The notes: generated by a model from the letters alone, not told the origin. Shown: positions 1-9,733, counted from the first letter of the stretch. The stretch is DNA of 64,000 nucleotides from Acidisphaera sp. S103 (GCF_009765975.1 NZ_LMUJ01000036.1:237975-301974); one strand, 5' to 3'. A program made the numbers and translations.

Positions 1-918
1 GTGCGGCAGGACGGTGATGCGGGCGACGCGGTCCGGGTGCAGGTCGTGGCGCTGGGCGAGGTCGATCATGCGGCCGATCGACGGGTGGGTGCTGCCGCAG
101 CACGGGTATGGCTTCAGGCCGGGGTCGCCGGCGCCGCCGCACTCGAAGGGGTCGTACCAGGCGTCCAGGATGCGGGCGGTGTCATAGGTGCCGGGGCCGT
201 TGAAGACGTCCAGGAAGCCCTGCTTGTGCTCGAAGGCGGCGGGGTTGGCGGTGAAGCCTTGCTGGGCCATCAGCGCGGCGAACAGGCCGTCGCGGATGCC
301 GTGCCCGACGTGCAGGGGCTTGGTCATGGTGCCGAAATTGGCCTTCAGGCCGGCGGCGAAGGAGGCGGCCATGCCCAGCGCGATGGCGGTCTGGTCGACG
401 GACAGGCGCAGCAGGCGGGCGGCGGCGGCCGTGGTGCCGAAGATGCCCAGCGTGGCGGTGGGGTGCCAGCCTTTGTCGTAATGGTGGTGATGCACGCCGC
501 GGGCGATGCGGCACTCGGTTTCGAAGCCGGCGACGTAGGCGAGGACAAGGTCACGGCCGCTGCTGCCCAGGGATTCGCCCAATGGGATCAGGGCGGGGAC
601 CAGCATGGCGGACGGGTGGCCGCCCATCGAGCCGGCGACGTCGTCGTAGTCCAGGGCGTGGGACGCGGTGCCGTTGACCAGGGCGGCGTCCAGCACGCTG
701 GTGCGGCGCGTGGTGCCCAGGATCAGCGCCGGGCCGGGGGCGGCAGCGATGCCAGGGACTTTCAGCAGGATGCGCGGGCCGTCTTCCTGGATGCCGGCGA
801 GGGTGACGCCGACTGTGTCGACGAAGGCGCTGGCGGTCCAGGTGAGGGCGTCTTGCGTGATGTCCTCGTACCGGAGGGCGTGGATCCGCTGGGCGATCTG
901 CGTTGCCAGGGTGGTCAT
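1..918 (-). CDS. MmgE/PrpD family protein, 3' end cut off by the window
   Basis: Reading the reverse strand from the ATG at 918 gives 306 open codons that run off the left edge, so the C-terminus is missing. The protein starts MTTLATQIAQRIHALRYEDI and contains the family signatures NGTASHALDYDD near residue 85 and KPYPCCGSTHPSIGRM near residue 270. Members of this family include 2-methylcitrate dehydratase (PrpD) and many less-defined dehydratases or isomerases of carboxylic acids; the substrate here cannot be told. The gene is followed upstream on the same strand, 74 bases away, by an MFS carrier and then a flavin monooxygenase, which suggests one catabolic cluster. Family assignment is firm, function is not. 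Confidence 0.88.
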   Translation of the reverse strand, partial: MTTLATQIAQRIHALRYEDITQDALTWTASAFVDTVGVTLAGIQEDGPRILLKVPGIAAAPGPALILGTTRRTSVLDAALVNGTASHALDYDDVAGSMGGHPSAMLVPALIPLGESLGSSGRDLVLAYVAGFETECRIARGVHHHHYDKGWHPTATLGIFGTTAAAARLLRLSVDQTAIALGMAASFAAGLKANFGTMTKPLHVGHGIRDGLFAALMAQQGFTANPAAFEHKQGFLDVFNGPGTYDTARILDAWYDPFECGGAGDPGLKPYPCCGSTHPSIGRMIDLAQRHDLHPDRVARITVLPH

Positions 919-992
919 GGACGGTCCCTTGTTCCTGCTTGTCCCGATGGTAAGCCGACTGGATCGGGTGTGGCCAGGGGACCGCGGCGCGG

Positions 993-2300
993 TTATGCCA
1001 ATCTGCCGGCCAGCGTCGTCGTTCGGATTGGTTCGGTTGGGATAAAGATGACGTAGGCGCCGGCGGAGCATAGGCCGATCACGCCGGCCACCAGCAGCGC
1101 GGGGGTGAACGATCCGGTGGCCTGGACGACGAAGCCGGTGACCATCGGGGCCAGCGCACCGCCGATGAAACCGCCGAAATCCATGATTGCTCCCAGCGAG
1201 GCCGCGTAGCTTGGCGGCGCGCAGGCATTGGCGAGCGACCAGGACGTGCCCGAGGCGCTGAAGCCGAAGAAGATCGCCACCGAGATCGAGCCGACGGCGA
1301 TGACGTTGCTGGCGGTTTCCGCCGCGACGAAGGTGGCCAGCGACATCGCCACCATGCCGATCACCGTCAGCAGTTTGCGGCTGGCGATCGAGGTCATGCC
1401 GCGGGAGGTCAGCCGGTCGGCGAGGTAGCCGCCGAGGATGCTGCCGATCAGGCCGAACACGAACGGCACCGAGGCGACGAAGCCGGTTTTCGGGATGCTC
1501 ATGTGGCGTTGCAGCTCCAGGTAACCGGGCAGCCAGGCGATGAACAGCCAGCCGATATAGACGTTGCCGAAGAAGCCCAGGATCAGGCCCCAGGTGGCTC
1601 GGAAGCTGAACAATTTGCCCCAGGCGGCGGCGTGGACGGGCTGGGCCTCGGGGATTTCGCCGCCGGTGTAGAGGTAGTGACGGTCCATTTCGTCGAGCGT
1701 CTGGGCGTCGAAATCGCGGTAGACCGAGAACCAGATGGCGGCCAGGACGAAGCCCACCACGGCCATGATCACGAACATCCAGCGCCAGCCGAACACCAGC
1801 ATCAGAGGAGTCAGCAGGGCCGGGGCGATGGCGGTGCCCAGCGAAGGGGCACCGTTCCAGATGCCGACGCCGAGGGCCTGGTCGCTTTCGTGGTACCAGT
1901 CCTTCACCACGCGCGCGGCGGTGGGGAACATGGGTGCCTCGCCGACGCCCAGCAGTGCTCGGGCGGCGAGGAATTGGCCGTAGTTGGCGATGAAGCCGGC
2001 GGCGCCTTGGGCGACCGACCAGACGATCAGTGCGACGGTCAGCACGCGACGGGGCTTGCCTCGGTCCACGATGGCGCCGGCGAGCAGGAGGGTGAAGGCG
2101 TAGGGCCAGAGGAAGGCGGAGAGCAGCACACCCATCTCGGCGACCGAGAGACCGAGTTCGTTACGGATGAGTGGATTGGCGACCGACAGCGTGCCGCGGT
2201 CCATGTAGCTGACGACACAGATGATGAAGATCAGCAGCAGGCTGGTGTGCTGAATCGTCCTGACGCGCCGGGTGCAGGGCACCCGCTCCACGTTCGCCAT
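993..2300 (-). CDS. MFS transporter, ACS (anion:cation symporter)-like
   Basis: This 435-residue protein is a 12-segment major facilitator. The first segment ends in the ACS-like pattern SYMDRGTLSVANPLI, and the loop after segment 2 carries GAIVDRGKPRR, the usual loop 2-3 motif. The family generally imports sugar acids, glucarate/galactonate or aromatic carboxylates. The start is the ATG at 2300, preceded by a good GGGAGG ribosome site. It lies between the MmgE/PrpD gene and a luciferase-like monooxygenase on the same strand, so it probably brings in their substrate, an organic acid. Substrate identity is inference only. Confidence 0.88.
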   Translation of the reverse strand: MANVERVPCTRRVRTIQHTSLLLIFIICVVSYMDRGTLSVANPLIRNELGLSVAEMGVLLSAFLWPYAFTLLLAGAIVDRGKPRRVLTVALIVWSVAQGAAGFIANYGQFLAARALLGVGEAPMFPTAARVVKDWYHESDQALGVGIWNGAPSLGTAIAPALLTPLMLVFGWRWMFVIMAVVGFVLAAIWFSVYRDFDAQTLDEMDRHYLYTGGEIPEAQPVHAAAWGKLFSFRATWGLILGFFGNVYIGWLFIAWLPGYLELQRHMSIPKTGFVASVPFVFGLIGSILGGYLADRLTSRGMTSIASRKLLTVIGMVAMSLATFVAAETASNVIAVGSISVAIFFGFSASGTSWSLANACAPPSYAASLGAIMDFGGFIGGALAPMVTGFVVQATGSFTPALLVAGVIGLCSAGAYVIFIPTEPIRTTTLAGRLA

Positions 2301-2468
2301 GGCAACCTCCCTGTTCGTTCGCCCGTCTGGAACGCGGGCGTGACGATGTGGCGGCGTGGGTTGTCACGGCGCCTGATTGTGGGATGGGCCGTTGGGGAGG
2401 ACGGAGTCAACACAAAGGGGAGGTTGTTTGTCTCACGAATTGGGGAGTTGGCTCAGCACACTCTTATG

Positions 2469-2498
2469 CCGTCATGGCCGGGCGCCCGGCCATGACGG
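2469..2498. repeat. 30-bp perfect palindrome (REP-like family copy 1)
   Basis: CCGTCATGGCCGGGC is followed immediately by its exact reverse complement. It lies just past the stop codon of the flavin monooxygenase gene and before the MFS start, so it may fold as a terminator-like hairpin in the transcript. Related copies occur in several other gaps of this window. Confidence 0.85.
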
Positions 2499-2534
2499 AT
2501 CACAATTCGAGACAAGGCCGTCTGTCGCGGGGAC

Positions 2535-3746
2535 TTATGCCGCTGCGGTGGCGAGGCGGTTGATGGCGACGCCTTTGCCGACGCCGGCGCGATCCTTGTA
2601 TGGGGTCGTGTCGATGTCCTCCAGTTCGATTTCCCGAGCGAGGACCTTGCGTTTCCATTCCTGGTGTTCGGGTTCCTTGCCGACGAATTCGGGCATGACT
2701 TCGCGGGCGAACAGTTCCAGGCTTTCGCAGATATGCGGGTGCGTGTTCTTGCCGGCCTGGTTCAGCAGGATGATCTGGTCGACGTGGGAGGATTCGAAGC
2801 GCCGCAGTTTTCTGCGAATCGTTTCAGGTGAGCCGATCAGGCCGCCGGTCAGGGCTTTTTCCGCCAGTTCGGGGTTTTCGGTTTTCCACTTCAGGTACTC
2901 GTCCCACAGGCTGACCGTTCCGGGGGCGGCGCGTTCGCGGTTGCGGGAACTGCTGTAGTAGGCCAGGGAGAACTGGAAGAACGTTACGCCATCCGCTCGC
3001 CGGCGAGCTTCTTCATCGGTTTCCGCACACATGAAGTAGCTGACCATGGCGATGTTGCAGTTGGATTGGTAGTCGGCCAGTTTCTTTTGGCGCAGCACGA
3101 AGGAGTTGTAGTAGGCGTGCACCCAGGCGTGCGCCATTTCGGCAGACAGGAACTGGAAGCCCAGCGCACCGATGCCGCAGCGGCCGGCCATCTCGATCGT
3201 TTCCAACTGGGAACAGGCGACCCAGAGCGGCGGATGCGGCTTTTGGACCGGCTTCGGCAGGACGTTGCGGAGGGGGAACTTGAAGTAGGGGCCCTCGTAT
3301 TCCCAGCCGCCGTCCTTGAACATCGGCAGGACGCAGCGGACGCCGTCTTCCCACACCGCCTGCTTGTCCTCCATCTGCCGGTTGAACGGGCCGAGTTCGG
3401 TGATGCTGGCGCCTTCGCCCATGCCGAATTCGACGCGGCCGTTGCTGACCAGGTCGAGGCAGGCGACTTTCTCGGCCACGCGGGCGGGGTGGTTGGTGGT
3501 TAGTTGGATGATGCCGTGGCCGAGGCGGATCTGCTTGGTGCGCTGGCTGGCGGCGGCTAGGAAGACCTCGGGCTGGGGGGAGTGGGAGTATTCCTCGAGG
3601 AAATGGTGCTCGACTTCCCAGGCGTAGTGGTAGCCGAGTTTATCGGCCAGTTCGACCTGCGACAGGGCGTTCTGGTAGAGCTTCTGTTCGGTGTCCGCTT
3701 CCCAGGGGCGCGGGCATTGCAGTTCGTAGAAGATGCCGAATTTCAT
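2535..3746 (-). CDS. LLM-class (luciferase-like) flavin-dependent monooxygenase
   Basis: The ATG at 3746 is chosen because it follows GGGAG and begins MKFGIFYELQ, the first beta strand of the bacterial luciferase TIM barrel; an in-frame extension up to 3812 looks non-coding. The 403-residue product has EVEHHFLEEYSHSPQPEVFL, IRLGHGIIQL, NGRVEFGMGEGA and the C-terminal ELFAREVMPEF typical of the family. These enzymes use reduced FMN or F420 and oxygen to oxidise small organic molecules and often need a separate flavin reductase, which is not seen nearby. It shares a strand with the MFS carrier and MmgE/PrpD gene. Substrate unknown. Confidence 0.9.
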   Translation of the reverse strand: MKFGIFYELQCPRPWEADTEQKLYQNALSQVELADKLGYHYAWEVEHHFLEEYSHSPQPEVFLAAASQRTKQIRLGHGIIQLTTNHPARVAEKVACLDLVSNGRVEFGMGEGASITELGPFNRQMEDKQAVWEDGVRCVLPMFKDGGWEYEGPYFKFPLRNVLPKPVQKPHPPLWVACSQLETIEMAGRCGIGALGFQFLSAEMAHAWVHAYYNSFVLRQKKLADYQSNCNIAMVSYFMCAETDEEARRRADGVTFFQFSLAYYSSSRNRERAAPGTVSLWDEYLKWKTENPELAEKALTGGLIGSPETIRRKLRRFESSHVDQIILLNQAGKNTHPHICESLELFAREVMPEFVGKEPEHQEWKRKVLAREIELEDIDTTPYKDRAGVGKGVAINRLATAAA

Positions 3747-3815
3747 GGATGGTCTCCCAGGCGTTTTGGCTACTGGTGAGTAGCCTAAGCTGGGTTCGGG
3801 TTGGGAGTCCAACTT

Positions 3816-5066
3816 TTAGCGACGATCGCTGGCAGCACCTTCAGAATACCCGGGATGATCCCTATTGCGACGATTCAAGTCGAACACATGGATCAACAGG
3901 GCATCCAAGCTTTTGAATACGGCCTCAACGCCATATCCGGCCAGGAAAGCGATAGCTGAGGCGGATAATGTGACGGCCGCACCCCCCACTCCGCTGACCT
4001 GTGCGGCTCCTGCTGAATTGTTAAAGAACAGCCCAATGCACGCACCACTCATGGCTCCGAGCATTATTTTTATGTGGCTAGCGCGGCTTTCGCGCGAGGT
4101 GAGAAGACGATCGGCCAGATTTCGATTGAACTGGCGGAGGACAAAGCCGAGCGACCCGATGATGCCATATAAGACCGGAAGAATGTAGTTACCGATGACA
4201 CCTATTCTGGCCGCGGCGAGCTGCTCCACTGTTTCACTATGGATATCGTAAGATTTGTCGAATGGTAATGCCTCTTCAAAAGTCGCCGGTAGAATTACCC
4301 AATTTCTCAGGAGAGCACGAACGTCATTTCTTCTTTCTTTTATCATATAGTAGTCTTGGCAGTTTTGGTACTTGGTAAAACTAAGTGGATCTTCTCCGCA
4401 AAAATTGTCGACTAATCGACGGTTGGGGTCTGTTGTTGGGATGGTGTCTGGCATCTCGGTCGCTAAAAACGTGAGATTGGCACGATTATCTCGATTAACC
4501 GCATCCAACGTGTCAAAAAACAATTTGCCATAGGCGACATAAATCGAGAGCAGGACGGTAATTGTTAGTAGAAAAGCCATTATTCGAAGCCAGCATTTGA
4601 CCGATCTTGCCAACCTTTTGGCCGCAGGTTCTAGCCATGCGTCTCTAAATACGTAGATAGGACCAGCGAGGTTTTTCGGACGAGCGTCGGTGCGCAATGA
4701 ATGGATCGCGTCAATCACCAGAAGGGTGAAAATGATCGAATTTCCCGTTGCGGGCGCTGCTCGCACATTCAGAAGATCGCGTGCCTGGATTAGAAATGCG
4801 ACGTCGTCGTCTGCTATTGTGGATTCGGATTTCGCGACTTGTTTACCTATCTGCATGGCCTTTTGGACAAATGCGGATGATGTCTCATCTCCAGCTAAAG
4901 CTGACGGGTCGCCAGTAACCTGCCCGCCCGGTGTCGGCAGTGTCAAATATCCCAGCGATGGCTTAGCTCGGCCAGACAAAAAATCCAGCAAAGCATAAAC
5001 ATCCGCCATGACATAATTAACGAACGCTCGATCTTCTGATACCGCGTCCTGGTCTTGGGATACCAT
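3816..5066 (-). CDS. Membrane protein of unknown function, AT-rich gene
   Basis: I do not recognise this 416-residue protein. It has a soluble N-terminal half of about 155 residues, one membrane segment near 156-178 (MAFLLTITVLLSIYVAYG), a loop of about 115 residues that holds two cysteines, then three hydrophobic stretches near 295-390, and a charged tail. The middle loop may face the periplasm. The start ATG at 5066 follows AAGGGAAAG. Its codon use and base composition are clearly more AT-rich than both neighbours, and it sits alone between catabolic genes, which suggests horizontal acquisition. No function should be assigned. Confidence 0.75.
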   Translation of the reverse strand: MVSQDQDAVSEDRAFVNYVMADVYALLDFLSGRAKPSLGYLTLPTPGGQVTGDPSALAGDETSSAFVQKAMQIGKQVAKSESTIADDDVAFLIQARDLLNVRAAPATGNSIIFTLLVIDAIHSLRTDARPKNLAGPIYVFRDAWLEPAAKRLARSVKCWLRIMAFLLTITVLLSIYVAYGKLFFDTLDAVNRDNRANLTFLATEMPDTIPTTDPNRRLVDNFCGEDPLSFTKYQNCQDYYMIKERRNDVRALLRNWVILPATFEEALPFDKSYDIHSETVEQLAAARIGVIGNYILPVLYGIIGSLGFVLRQFNRNLADRLLTSRESRASHIKIMLGAMSGACIGLFFNNSAGAAQVSGVGGAAVTLSASAIAFLAGYGVEAVFKSLDALLIHVFDLNRRNRDHPGYSEGAASDRR

Positions 5067-5452
5067 GGCGACTTTCCCTTAATCGCAATCGGTGGTCCGT
5101 CAGGGCAAGAGTTGTGCTAAGCAACATCATCTTACCACAAAGCTAATAATGCGCTAATTTTGGTGCGTGTCAACAATTTGTTTAATCGACATAACGATTT
5201 CTGTTTGCATTGCGCGTTAGCGATATCAATTCCGCGCATGAGTACGTTAGGTATACACCCGCCCACTCAAAGTCGACTATCGCCATTGTACGAGATTGGG
5301 GGGCTGAAATATTCAGTAGCGTATTGGAGAAACGACCCTACGAGTCACCACAATTTCAGCAGCCGATGCGACACCCCTAATGCTTTTTTGATTCGGTAAA
5401 GCCAGATATAATCATGCGAACAGTTTCGGCCCGTTGAAATCGAGGAAGCCCC
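5067..5452. other. AT-rich intergenic gap
   Basis: A 386-base gap between two divergent genes. It is AT-rich like the membrane-protein gene beside it. A 79-codon open frame at 5160-5399 begins with TTG, lacks a ribosome site and matches nothing I know, so I do not call it. The gap presumably holds promoters for both neighbours; no clear operator seen. Confidence 0.6.
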
Positions 5453-6415
5453 ATGACCGACAACCCCCTGCGCCCAGCCCCGTTCCGCAAGGACGCGATA
5501 GCCGAGGACACGGCGAAGCTGAACGACGCCCTGGTGGGCCTGATGACCGGGCTGCCGGAATGGTGGAATGTCGGCGCAGAACGGACACGGGAAGCGCGGC
5601 GTCTGGGCCGCGGGCCGTTCCCGGCCCCGGTGAAGTCGCCGCGGGCTCGGACCATTGGCATTCCCGGGCGGGATGGCAACGAGATCCCGTTGCGGATCAT
5701 CGCGCCGGACCAGCCGCGCGGGGTTTATCTGCATATCCATGGTGGCGGGTGGGTGCTGGGGTCGGCTGACTCGCAGGATCCGATGCTGGAACGGATTGCT
5801 GACAACACCGGGCTGGCGGTGGTCAGCGTGGAGTATCGGCTGGCGCCGGAAGATCCGTATCCGGCTGGGCCGGACGATTGCGAGTTCGCGGCGGCGTGGC
5901 TGGTGGCGCATGCGAAGGTGGAGTTCGGGTCGGATGTGCTGACCATTGGCGGTGAGTCGGCCGGCGGGCATCTGGCCGCGGTGACGGTGTTGCGGATGCG
6001 GGATCGTTACGGCTACACCGGTTTCCGCGGCGCGAACCTGGTTTATGGCGCGTTCGATCTGGGCATGACACCGAGCCAAAGGGCGTTCGGGGATCGGCGT
6101 TTGGTGCTGCGGACGATCGATATGCAACAGTTCTACAATGCGTTCCTGCCGACGGTTTTGGACCGGCGGGTGGCGGATATTTCGCCGTTATATGCGAACC
6201 TGGAGGGGCTGTGTCCGGCGCTGTTCAGCGTTGGGACTCAGGATGCGCTGTTGGACGATACGCTGTTCATGCATGCGCGTTGGATCGCGGCGGGGAATGA
6301 GGCGGAACTGGCGATTTATCCCGGCGGGGCGCATGGGTTTACGCTGTTTCCGAACCGGTTGGCAGATGAAGCCGGTGCTCGGTCGGAGGCGTTCTTGCGG
6401 GCGGTGATGGGGTAG
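5453..6415 (+). CDS. Alpha/beta hydrolase, hormone-sensitive-lipase type esterase
   Basis: The 320-residue product has the oxyanion-hole motif HGGGWVLGS near residue 98, the nucleophile elbow GESAGGH near 165 and a late GGAHGFTLF that supplies the catalytic histidine. These are the marks of the HSL (type IV) family of carboxylesterases, which hydrolyse short acyl esters and lactones in the cytoplasm; no signal peptide is seen. The ATG at 5453 follows GAGGAAGCCCC. It is convergent with the enoyl-CoA hydratase gene and may release acids for the CoA ligase downstream, though that link is only positional. Confidence 0.92.
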   Translation: MTDNPLRPAPFRKDAIAEDTAKLNDALVGLMTGLPEWWNVGAERTREARRLGRGPFPAPVKSPRARTIGIPGRDGNEIPLRIIAPDQPRGVYLHIHGGGWVLGSADSQDPMLERIADNTGLAVVSVEYRLAPEDPYPAGPDDCEFAAAWLVAHAKVEFGSDVLTIGGESAGGHLAAVTVLRMRDRYGYTGFRGANLVYGAFDLGMTPSQRAFGDRRLVLRTIDMQQFYNAFLPTVLDRRVADISPLYANLEGLCPALFSVGTQDALLDDTLFMHARWIAAGNEAELAIYPGGAHGFTLFPNRLADEAGARSEAFLRAVMG

Positions 6416-6471
6416 GGGGGTTATCGGGGTGGCCTGACTGTTGCTCACCCGTCATGGCCGGCACGCTCTCC

Positions 6472-6504
6472 CCGTCATGGCCGGGCTTGTTCCGGCCATG
6501 ACGG
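6472..6504. terminator. Palindrome between convergent genes (REP-like family copy 2)
   Basis: CCGTCATGGCCGG, a short spacer, then CCGGCCATGACGG. It sits between two gene ends that face each other (6415 and 6547), where it could end transcription from both sides. A half copy (CCCGTCATGGCCGG) lies just before it at 6448-6461. There is no T tract, so the terminator role is inferred from position and stem. Confidence 0.6.
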
Positions 6505-6546
6505 ATACGCCGCGGCGGTTGCCGCAGGGCGAGGGCGGCCTGTGGA

Positions 6547-7314
6547 TCAGCGGCCCTTCCACACCGGCTTGCGTTTCTCGAAGAACGCGTCGCGGGCTTC
6601 TTTTGCGTCCTCCGACTTGCCCAGTGCGACGGTCATGCCTTGCTCGAAGCGGTAGCCGTCGCGGGCGGGCATGTGCATCGTTACGTTCATTGATTGCTTG
6701 GCGTAACGCATCGCCAGCGGGCTTTTCGAGGCGATCTCGGTGGCCAGTTTCATCGCTTCCGGCATCAGTTGGTCCAACGGCACAGCGCATTCGATGACGC
6801 CGGTGCGGTAGAGTTCCTCGGCGGGGACGCGCCAGCCGGTGTAGAACATTCGCCGCGACCGGGAGCGGCCGAAGAACTGCTGCAGCATGGCGGCGCCGCC
6901 CATCAGGCCGATATCGATTTCCGGCATGCCGAACACGGCGTTGTCGGAGGCCAGGATGATGTCGCACGCGGCGACAAGGCCGAAGCCGGCGCCGAGCGCT
7001 GGGCCGTTGACCGCGGCGATGACCGGTTTGGCGCACTCGTGGATGGAATTGAACATCTCCCGCACATAGCGGTTGAAGGCCCAGTATTCGCCGGGCTCGC
7101 CGCTGGACGGTCTGGTCTTCATGTCGGCGCCGGCGGAGAACATTTTGCCGAAGCCGGTCAGGATGGCCACACGCACGTCGTCGCGGTCGGTGAAGGCGTC
7201 GAATGCGGCGATCAGTTCCTCGCGGAACGCGGTGTTCTGGGCGTTCACCGGCGGGCGGTCCATCATCACGGTGGCGATGTGGTCCTGTACGGTGACCTTG
7301 ATGAACGCGGCCAT
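6547..7314 (-). CDS. Enoyl-CoA hydratase/isomerase family protein
   Basis: The 255-residue crotonase-fold protein carries the oxyanion-hole segments MFSAGADMK (about residue 59) and NGPALGAGFGLVAACD (about 104), plus the family's late PLAMRYAK. It would act on an acyl-CoA thioester by hydration, isomerisation or a related step. A Glu-Ile-Asp stretch (FGMPEIDIGLMGG) occupies the place of the catalytic glutamates. It starts with an ATG at 7314 preceded by GGGGGAAACC and is divergent from an acyl-CoA synthetase 83 bases away, so both probably belong to one acyl-CoA pathway. Exact substrate unknown. Confidence 0.9.
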   Translation of the reverse strand: MAAFIKVTVQDHIATVMMDRPPVNAQNTAFREELIAAFDAFTDRDDVRVAILTGFGKMFSAGADMKTRPSSGEPGEYWAFNRYVREMFNSIHECAKPVIAAVNGPALGAGFGLVAACDIILASDNAVFGMPEIDIGLMGGAAMLQQFFGRSRSRRMFYTGWRVPAEELYRTGVIECAVPLDQLMPEAMKLATEIASKSPLAMRYAKQSMNVTMHMPARDGYRFEQGMTVALGKSEDAKEARDAFFEKRKPVWKGR

Positions 7315-7397
7315 GTTGGTTTCCCCCGGATTGGCAATCGCATGGGTGGTGCCATAGCTTCGCGGCGTGGTCCAGCGGCGGACCGGGAGGGAACAGC

Positions 7398-9002
7398 ATG
7401 TCGATCTTCGAACAGGACCTGGATCGTGGGCCGGCGAACCATGTGCCGTTGTCGCCGGTGTCGTTCCTGACCCGATCGGCTCGGATTTACCCGAACCGCG
7501 TGGCGGTGATCCATGGCGAGCGGCGGTTTACGTATGCTCAGTTCCTGGAGCGGGCGCGGCGGCTGGCGTCGGCGCTGGCCAGGGCTGGGGTGGGCAAGGG
7601 CGATACGGTCGCGATCATGGCGGCCAATACGCCGCAGATGCTGGAGGCGCATTACGCGGTGCCGATGCTGGGCGCGGTGCTGTGTTGCATCAACATCCGG
7701 CTGGATGCGGCGGCGATCGGCTTCATCCTGCGGCATTCGGAAACGAAAGTGGTGCTGACGGATACTGAATTTGCCGCGGCGATGGGGCCGGCGGTGGCTG
7801 GGCTGTCGGTGCTGGTGGTGGATATCGATGATGCGGGGGGCTCGCGGATCGGTTCGGTGGAGTATGAAACGTTCCTGGAGGGCGGCGATCCGGCGCATCC
7901 GGTGCGGCTGCCGGACGACGAATGGCAGGCGATCGGGCTGAATTACACGTCCGGAACGACGGGTAACCCCAAGGGTGTGGTGGCGCATCATCGCGGGGCG
8001 TATCTGAACGCCTGCGCCAATGCGCTGACGTTCGAATTGTCGCCGCGCAGCGTGTATTTGTGGACGCTGCCGATGTTTCACTGCAACGGCTGGACTTATA
8101 CGTGGGCGGTGACGCTGGCGGGCGGCACCCATGTCTGCCTGCGGCGAGTGGAACCGGCGCCGATTTTCGCGGCGATCGCTGAGCACGGCGTGACCCATAT
8201 GTGCGGCGCGCCGGTGGTGCTGTCGATGCTGATCCATGCGCCGGACTCTGCCAGGCGTGCGTTCGATCAGACGGTGAAAATCGCCACCGGCGGTGCGGCG
8301 CCGCCGTCTACGGTCATTGCGCAGATGGAGGCGATGGGCTTCGCCGTAACACATTTGTATGGACTGACAGAGAGCTATGGCCCTTCCACCGTCTGTCTGT
8401 GGCAGCCGGGGCTGGACGAACTGCCGATCGAGGAGAAATCGGCGTTCATGGCGCGGCAGGGTGTTAATACGCCGATGCTGGAAGAAGCTGTGGTGTTGAA
8501 TCCGTCATCGATGCAGCCGGTGCCGGCGGACGGTGAGGCCATGGGTGAGCTGATGTTGCGCGGCAACACCATCATGAAGGGCTACCTGAAGAACGCGGCG
8601 GCGACAGAGGAGGCGTTTGCCGGCGGCTGGTTCCATACAGGGGACCTCGCGGTGATGCATCCGGATGGGTATGTGGAGATCAAGGACAGGGCGAAGGATA
8701 TTATTATATCGGGTGGGGAGAATATTTCGTCTCTGGAAGTTGAGGAAGTCTTGTACAAGCATCCTTCCGTCATGGAAGCGGCCGTGGTTGCTCGGCCTGA
8801 TGAGAAATGGGGGGAGACGCCGCAGGCTTTCGTGACGTTGAAACCAGGGGTCGAGGCGGTGACCGAGGGCGAGATCATCGCGTGGTGCCGGCAGCATTTG
8901 GCGCACTACAAATGCCCGCGGTTCGTTACGTTCGGGCCGCTGCCGAAGACGTCCACTGGGAAGGTGCGGAAATTCGACCTGCGGGAGCGGGCGAAGGGGT
9001 GA
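7398..9002 (+). CDS. AMP-dependent acyl-CoA synthetase/ligase
   Basis: This 534-residue adenylate-forming enzyme activates a carboxylic acid with ATP and joins it to CoA. Visible motifs in order are the ATP-binding NYTSGTTGNPKGVV (about residue 180), LYGLTESYGPS (about 320), GWFHTGDLAV (about 413), the hinge DRAKDIIISGGENISS and the C-terminal catalytic lysine in KTSTGKVRK. The length and motifs fit the medium-chain or 3-methylmercaptopropionyl-CoA ligase-like branch. It starts at ATG 7398 after GGGAGGGAACAGC. Divergent from the enoyl-CoA hydratase gene. The acid it activates cannot be read from sequence. Confidence 0.92.
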   Translation: MSIFEQDLDRGPANHVPLSPVSFLTRSARIYPNRVAVIHGERRFTYAQFLERARRLASALARAGVGKGDTVAIMAANTPQMLEAHYAVPMLGAVLCCINIRLDAAAIGFILRHSETKVVLTDTEFAAAMGPAVAGLSVLVVDIDDAGGSRIGSVEYETFLEGGDPAHPVRLPDDEWQAIGLNYTSGTTGNPKGVVAHHRGAYLNACANALTFELSPRSVYLWTLPMFHCNGWTYTWAVTLAGGTHVCLRRVEPAPIFAAIAEHGVTHMCGAPVVLSMLIHAPDSARRAFDQTVKIATGGAAPPSTVIAQMEAMGFAVTHLYGLTESYGPSTVCLWQPGLDELPIEEKSAFMARQGVNTPMLEEAVVLNPSSMQPVPADGEAMGELMLRGNTIMKGYLKNAAATEEAFAGGWFHTGDLAVMHPDGYVEIKDRAKDIIISGGENISSLEVEEVLYKHPSVMEAAVVARPDEKWGETPQAFVTLKPGVEAVTEGEIIAWCRQHLAHYKCPRFVTFGPLPKTSTGKVRKFDLRERAKG

Positions 9003-9196
9003 ACAAACCAGGAAATCCGGTGGGTGTCCTGTGGCTGGAATCCAGGAAAATGACGCGTTATATCATTGAATTATAAGGGGTCGGACTTCCTGCTGCGGGG
9101 CGGGCCGGCGACTGTTAAGTTTTCTCCATCAGATCGGCACGGCCCGCCCCGGAATGGTCCGGACAGCAGCCCCCGACACTGGCAGGAGAGACGATC

Positions 9197-9613
9197 ATGG
9201 CTCAGAACAGTGATATCCGCTCCGCTCGCCGCGCTTTGGGATTGGTTGGGGCGGCGGTCTGCCTCGTCGCGATTGGCATGGTTTCCGTGTCGGGCCAGGC
9301 GTTCGCCCGAGCGGGTGGTGGCGGCGGCGGGCATGCGGGTGGCGGGCATGTTGGTGGCGGCCATATGGAGGCCGGACACGGCGGGTACGGGCATGGCGGG
9401 TACGGGCATGGCGGGTATGGCCATGGTGGTTACTACGGGCATGGCGGGTATGGACACGGCGGTTTCTATCGCAACGGCCGTTGGTGGTACTATGGCGCCG
9501 ATGGGGTCCTGGTCCAGGACTGCTGCTATGCCGCCCCGGTTTACGCGCCTCCCGTCTACGTCGCACCACCGCTGCCCGTGGTTGTTGCACCGTTCGGCGT
9601 TTACGTCCGGTAG
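9197..9613 (+). CDS. Secreted Gly/His/Tyr-rich protein
   Basis: The 138-residue product has an N-terminal signal peptide (hydrophobic core GLVGAAVCLVAIGMVSVSG, likely cut after AFA) and then a low-complexity region of GGGHAGG and repeated YGHGG units. The C-terminal part, FYRNGRWWYYGADGVLVQD, resembles the matching part of the next gene's product, so the two are paralogs. Start ATG 9197 follows AGGAGAG. Function unknown; Gly/His-rich exported proteins of this kind may bind metals or lie in the envelope, which is inference. Confidence 0.75.
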   Translation: MAQNSDIRSARRALGLVGAAVCLVAIGMVSVSGQAFARAGGGGGGHAGGGHVGGGHMEAGHGGYGHGGYGHGGYGHGGYYGHGGYGHGGFYRNGRWWYYGADGVLVQDCCYAAPVYAPPVYVAPPLPVVVAPFGVYVR

Positions 9614-9733
9614 GCTGGCAAGGCATGGTTGCAGGATCACCCCGATGTGATGGTCCTGCGCCATCGCTCGCGCGTATTTCTGCCTTGTTTGGTTCGGTAA
9701 GTCGGGCGTTGCCGTAGAGTGAAGGATGGTGTC

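Noticed and set aside
1..1056. 351-codon plus-strand frame at the left edge
   Set aside because: Antisense to the MmgE/PrpD gene, which shows family motifs on the minus strand.
5160..5399. 79-codon frame in the AT-rich gap
   Set aside because: TTG start without a ribosome site, no signal or domain, no match to known families.
9301..9480. Possible tandem-repeat array of short GGGTACGGGCATGGC units
   Set aside because: These code for the YGHGG units of a secreted protein and keep the frame, so they are treated as part of the gene.
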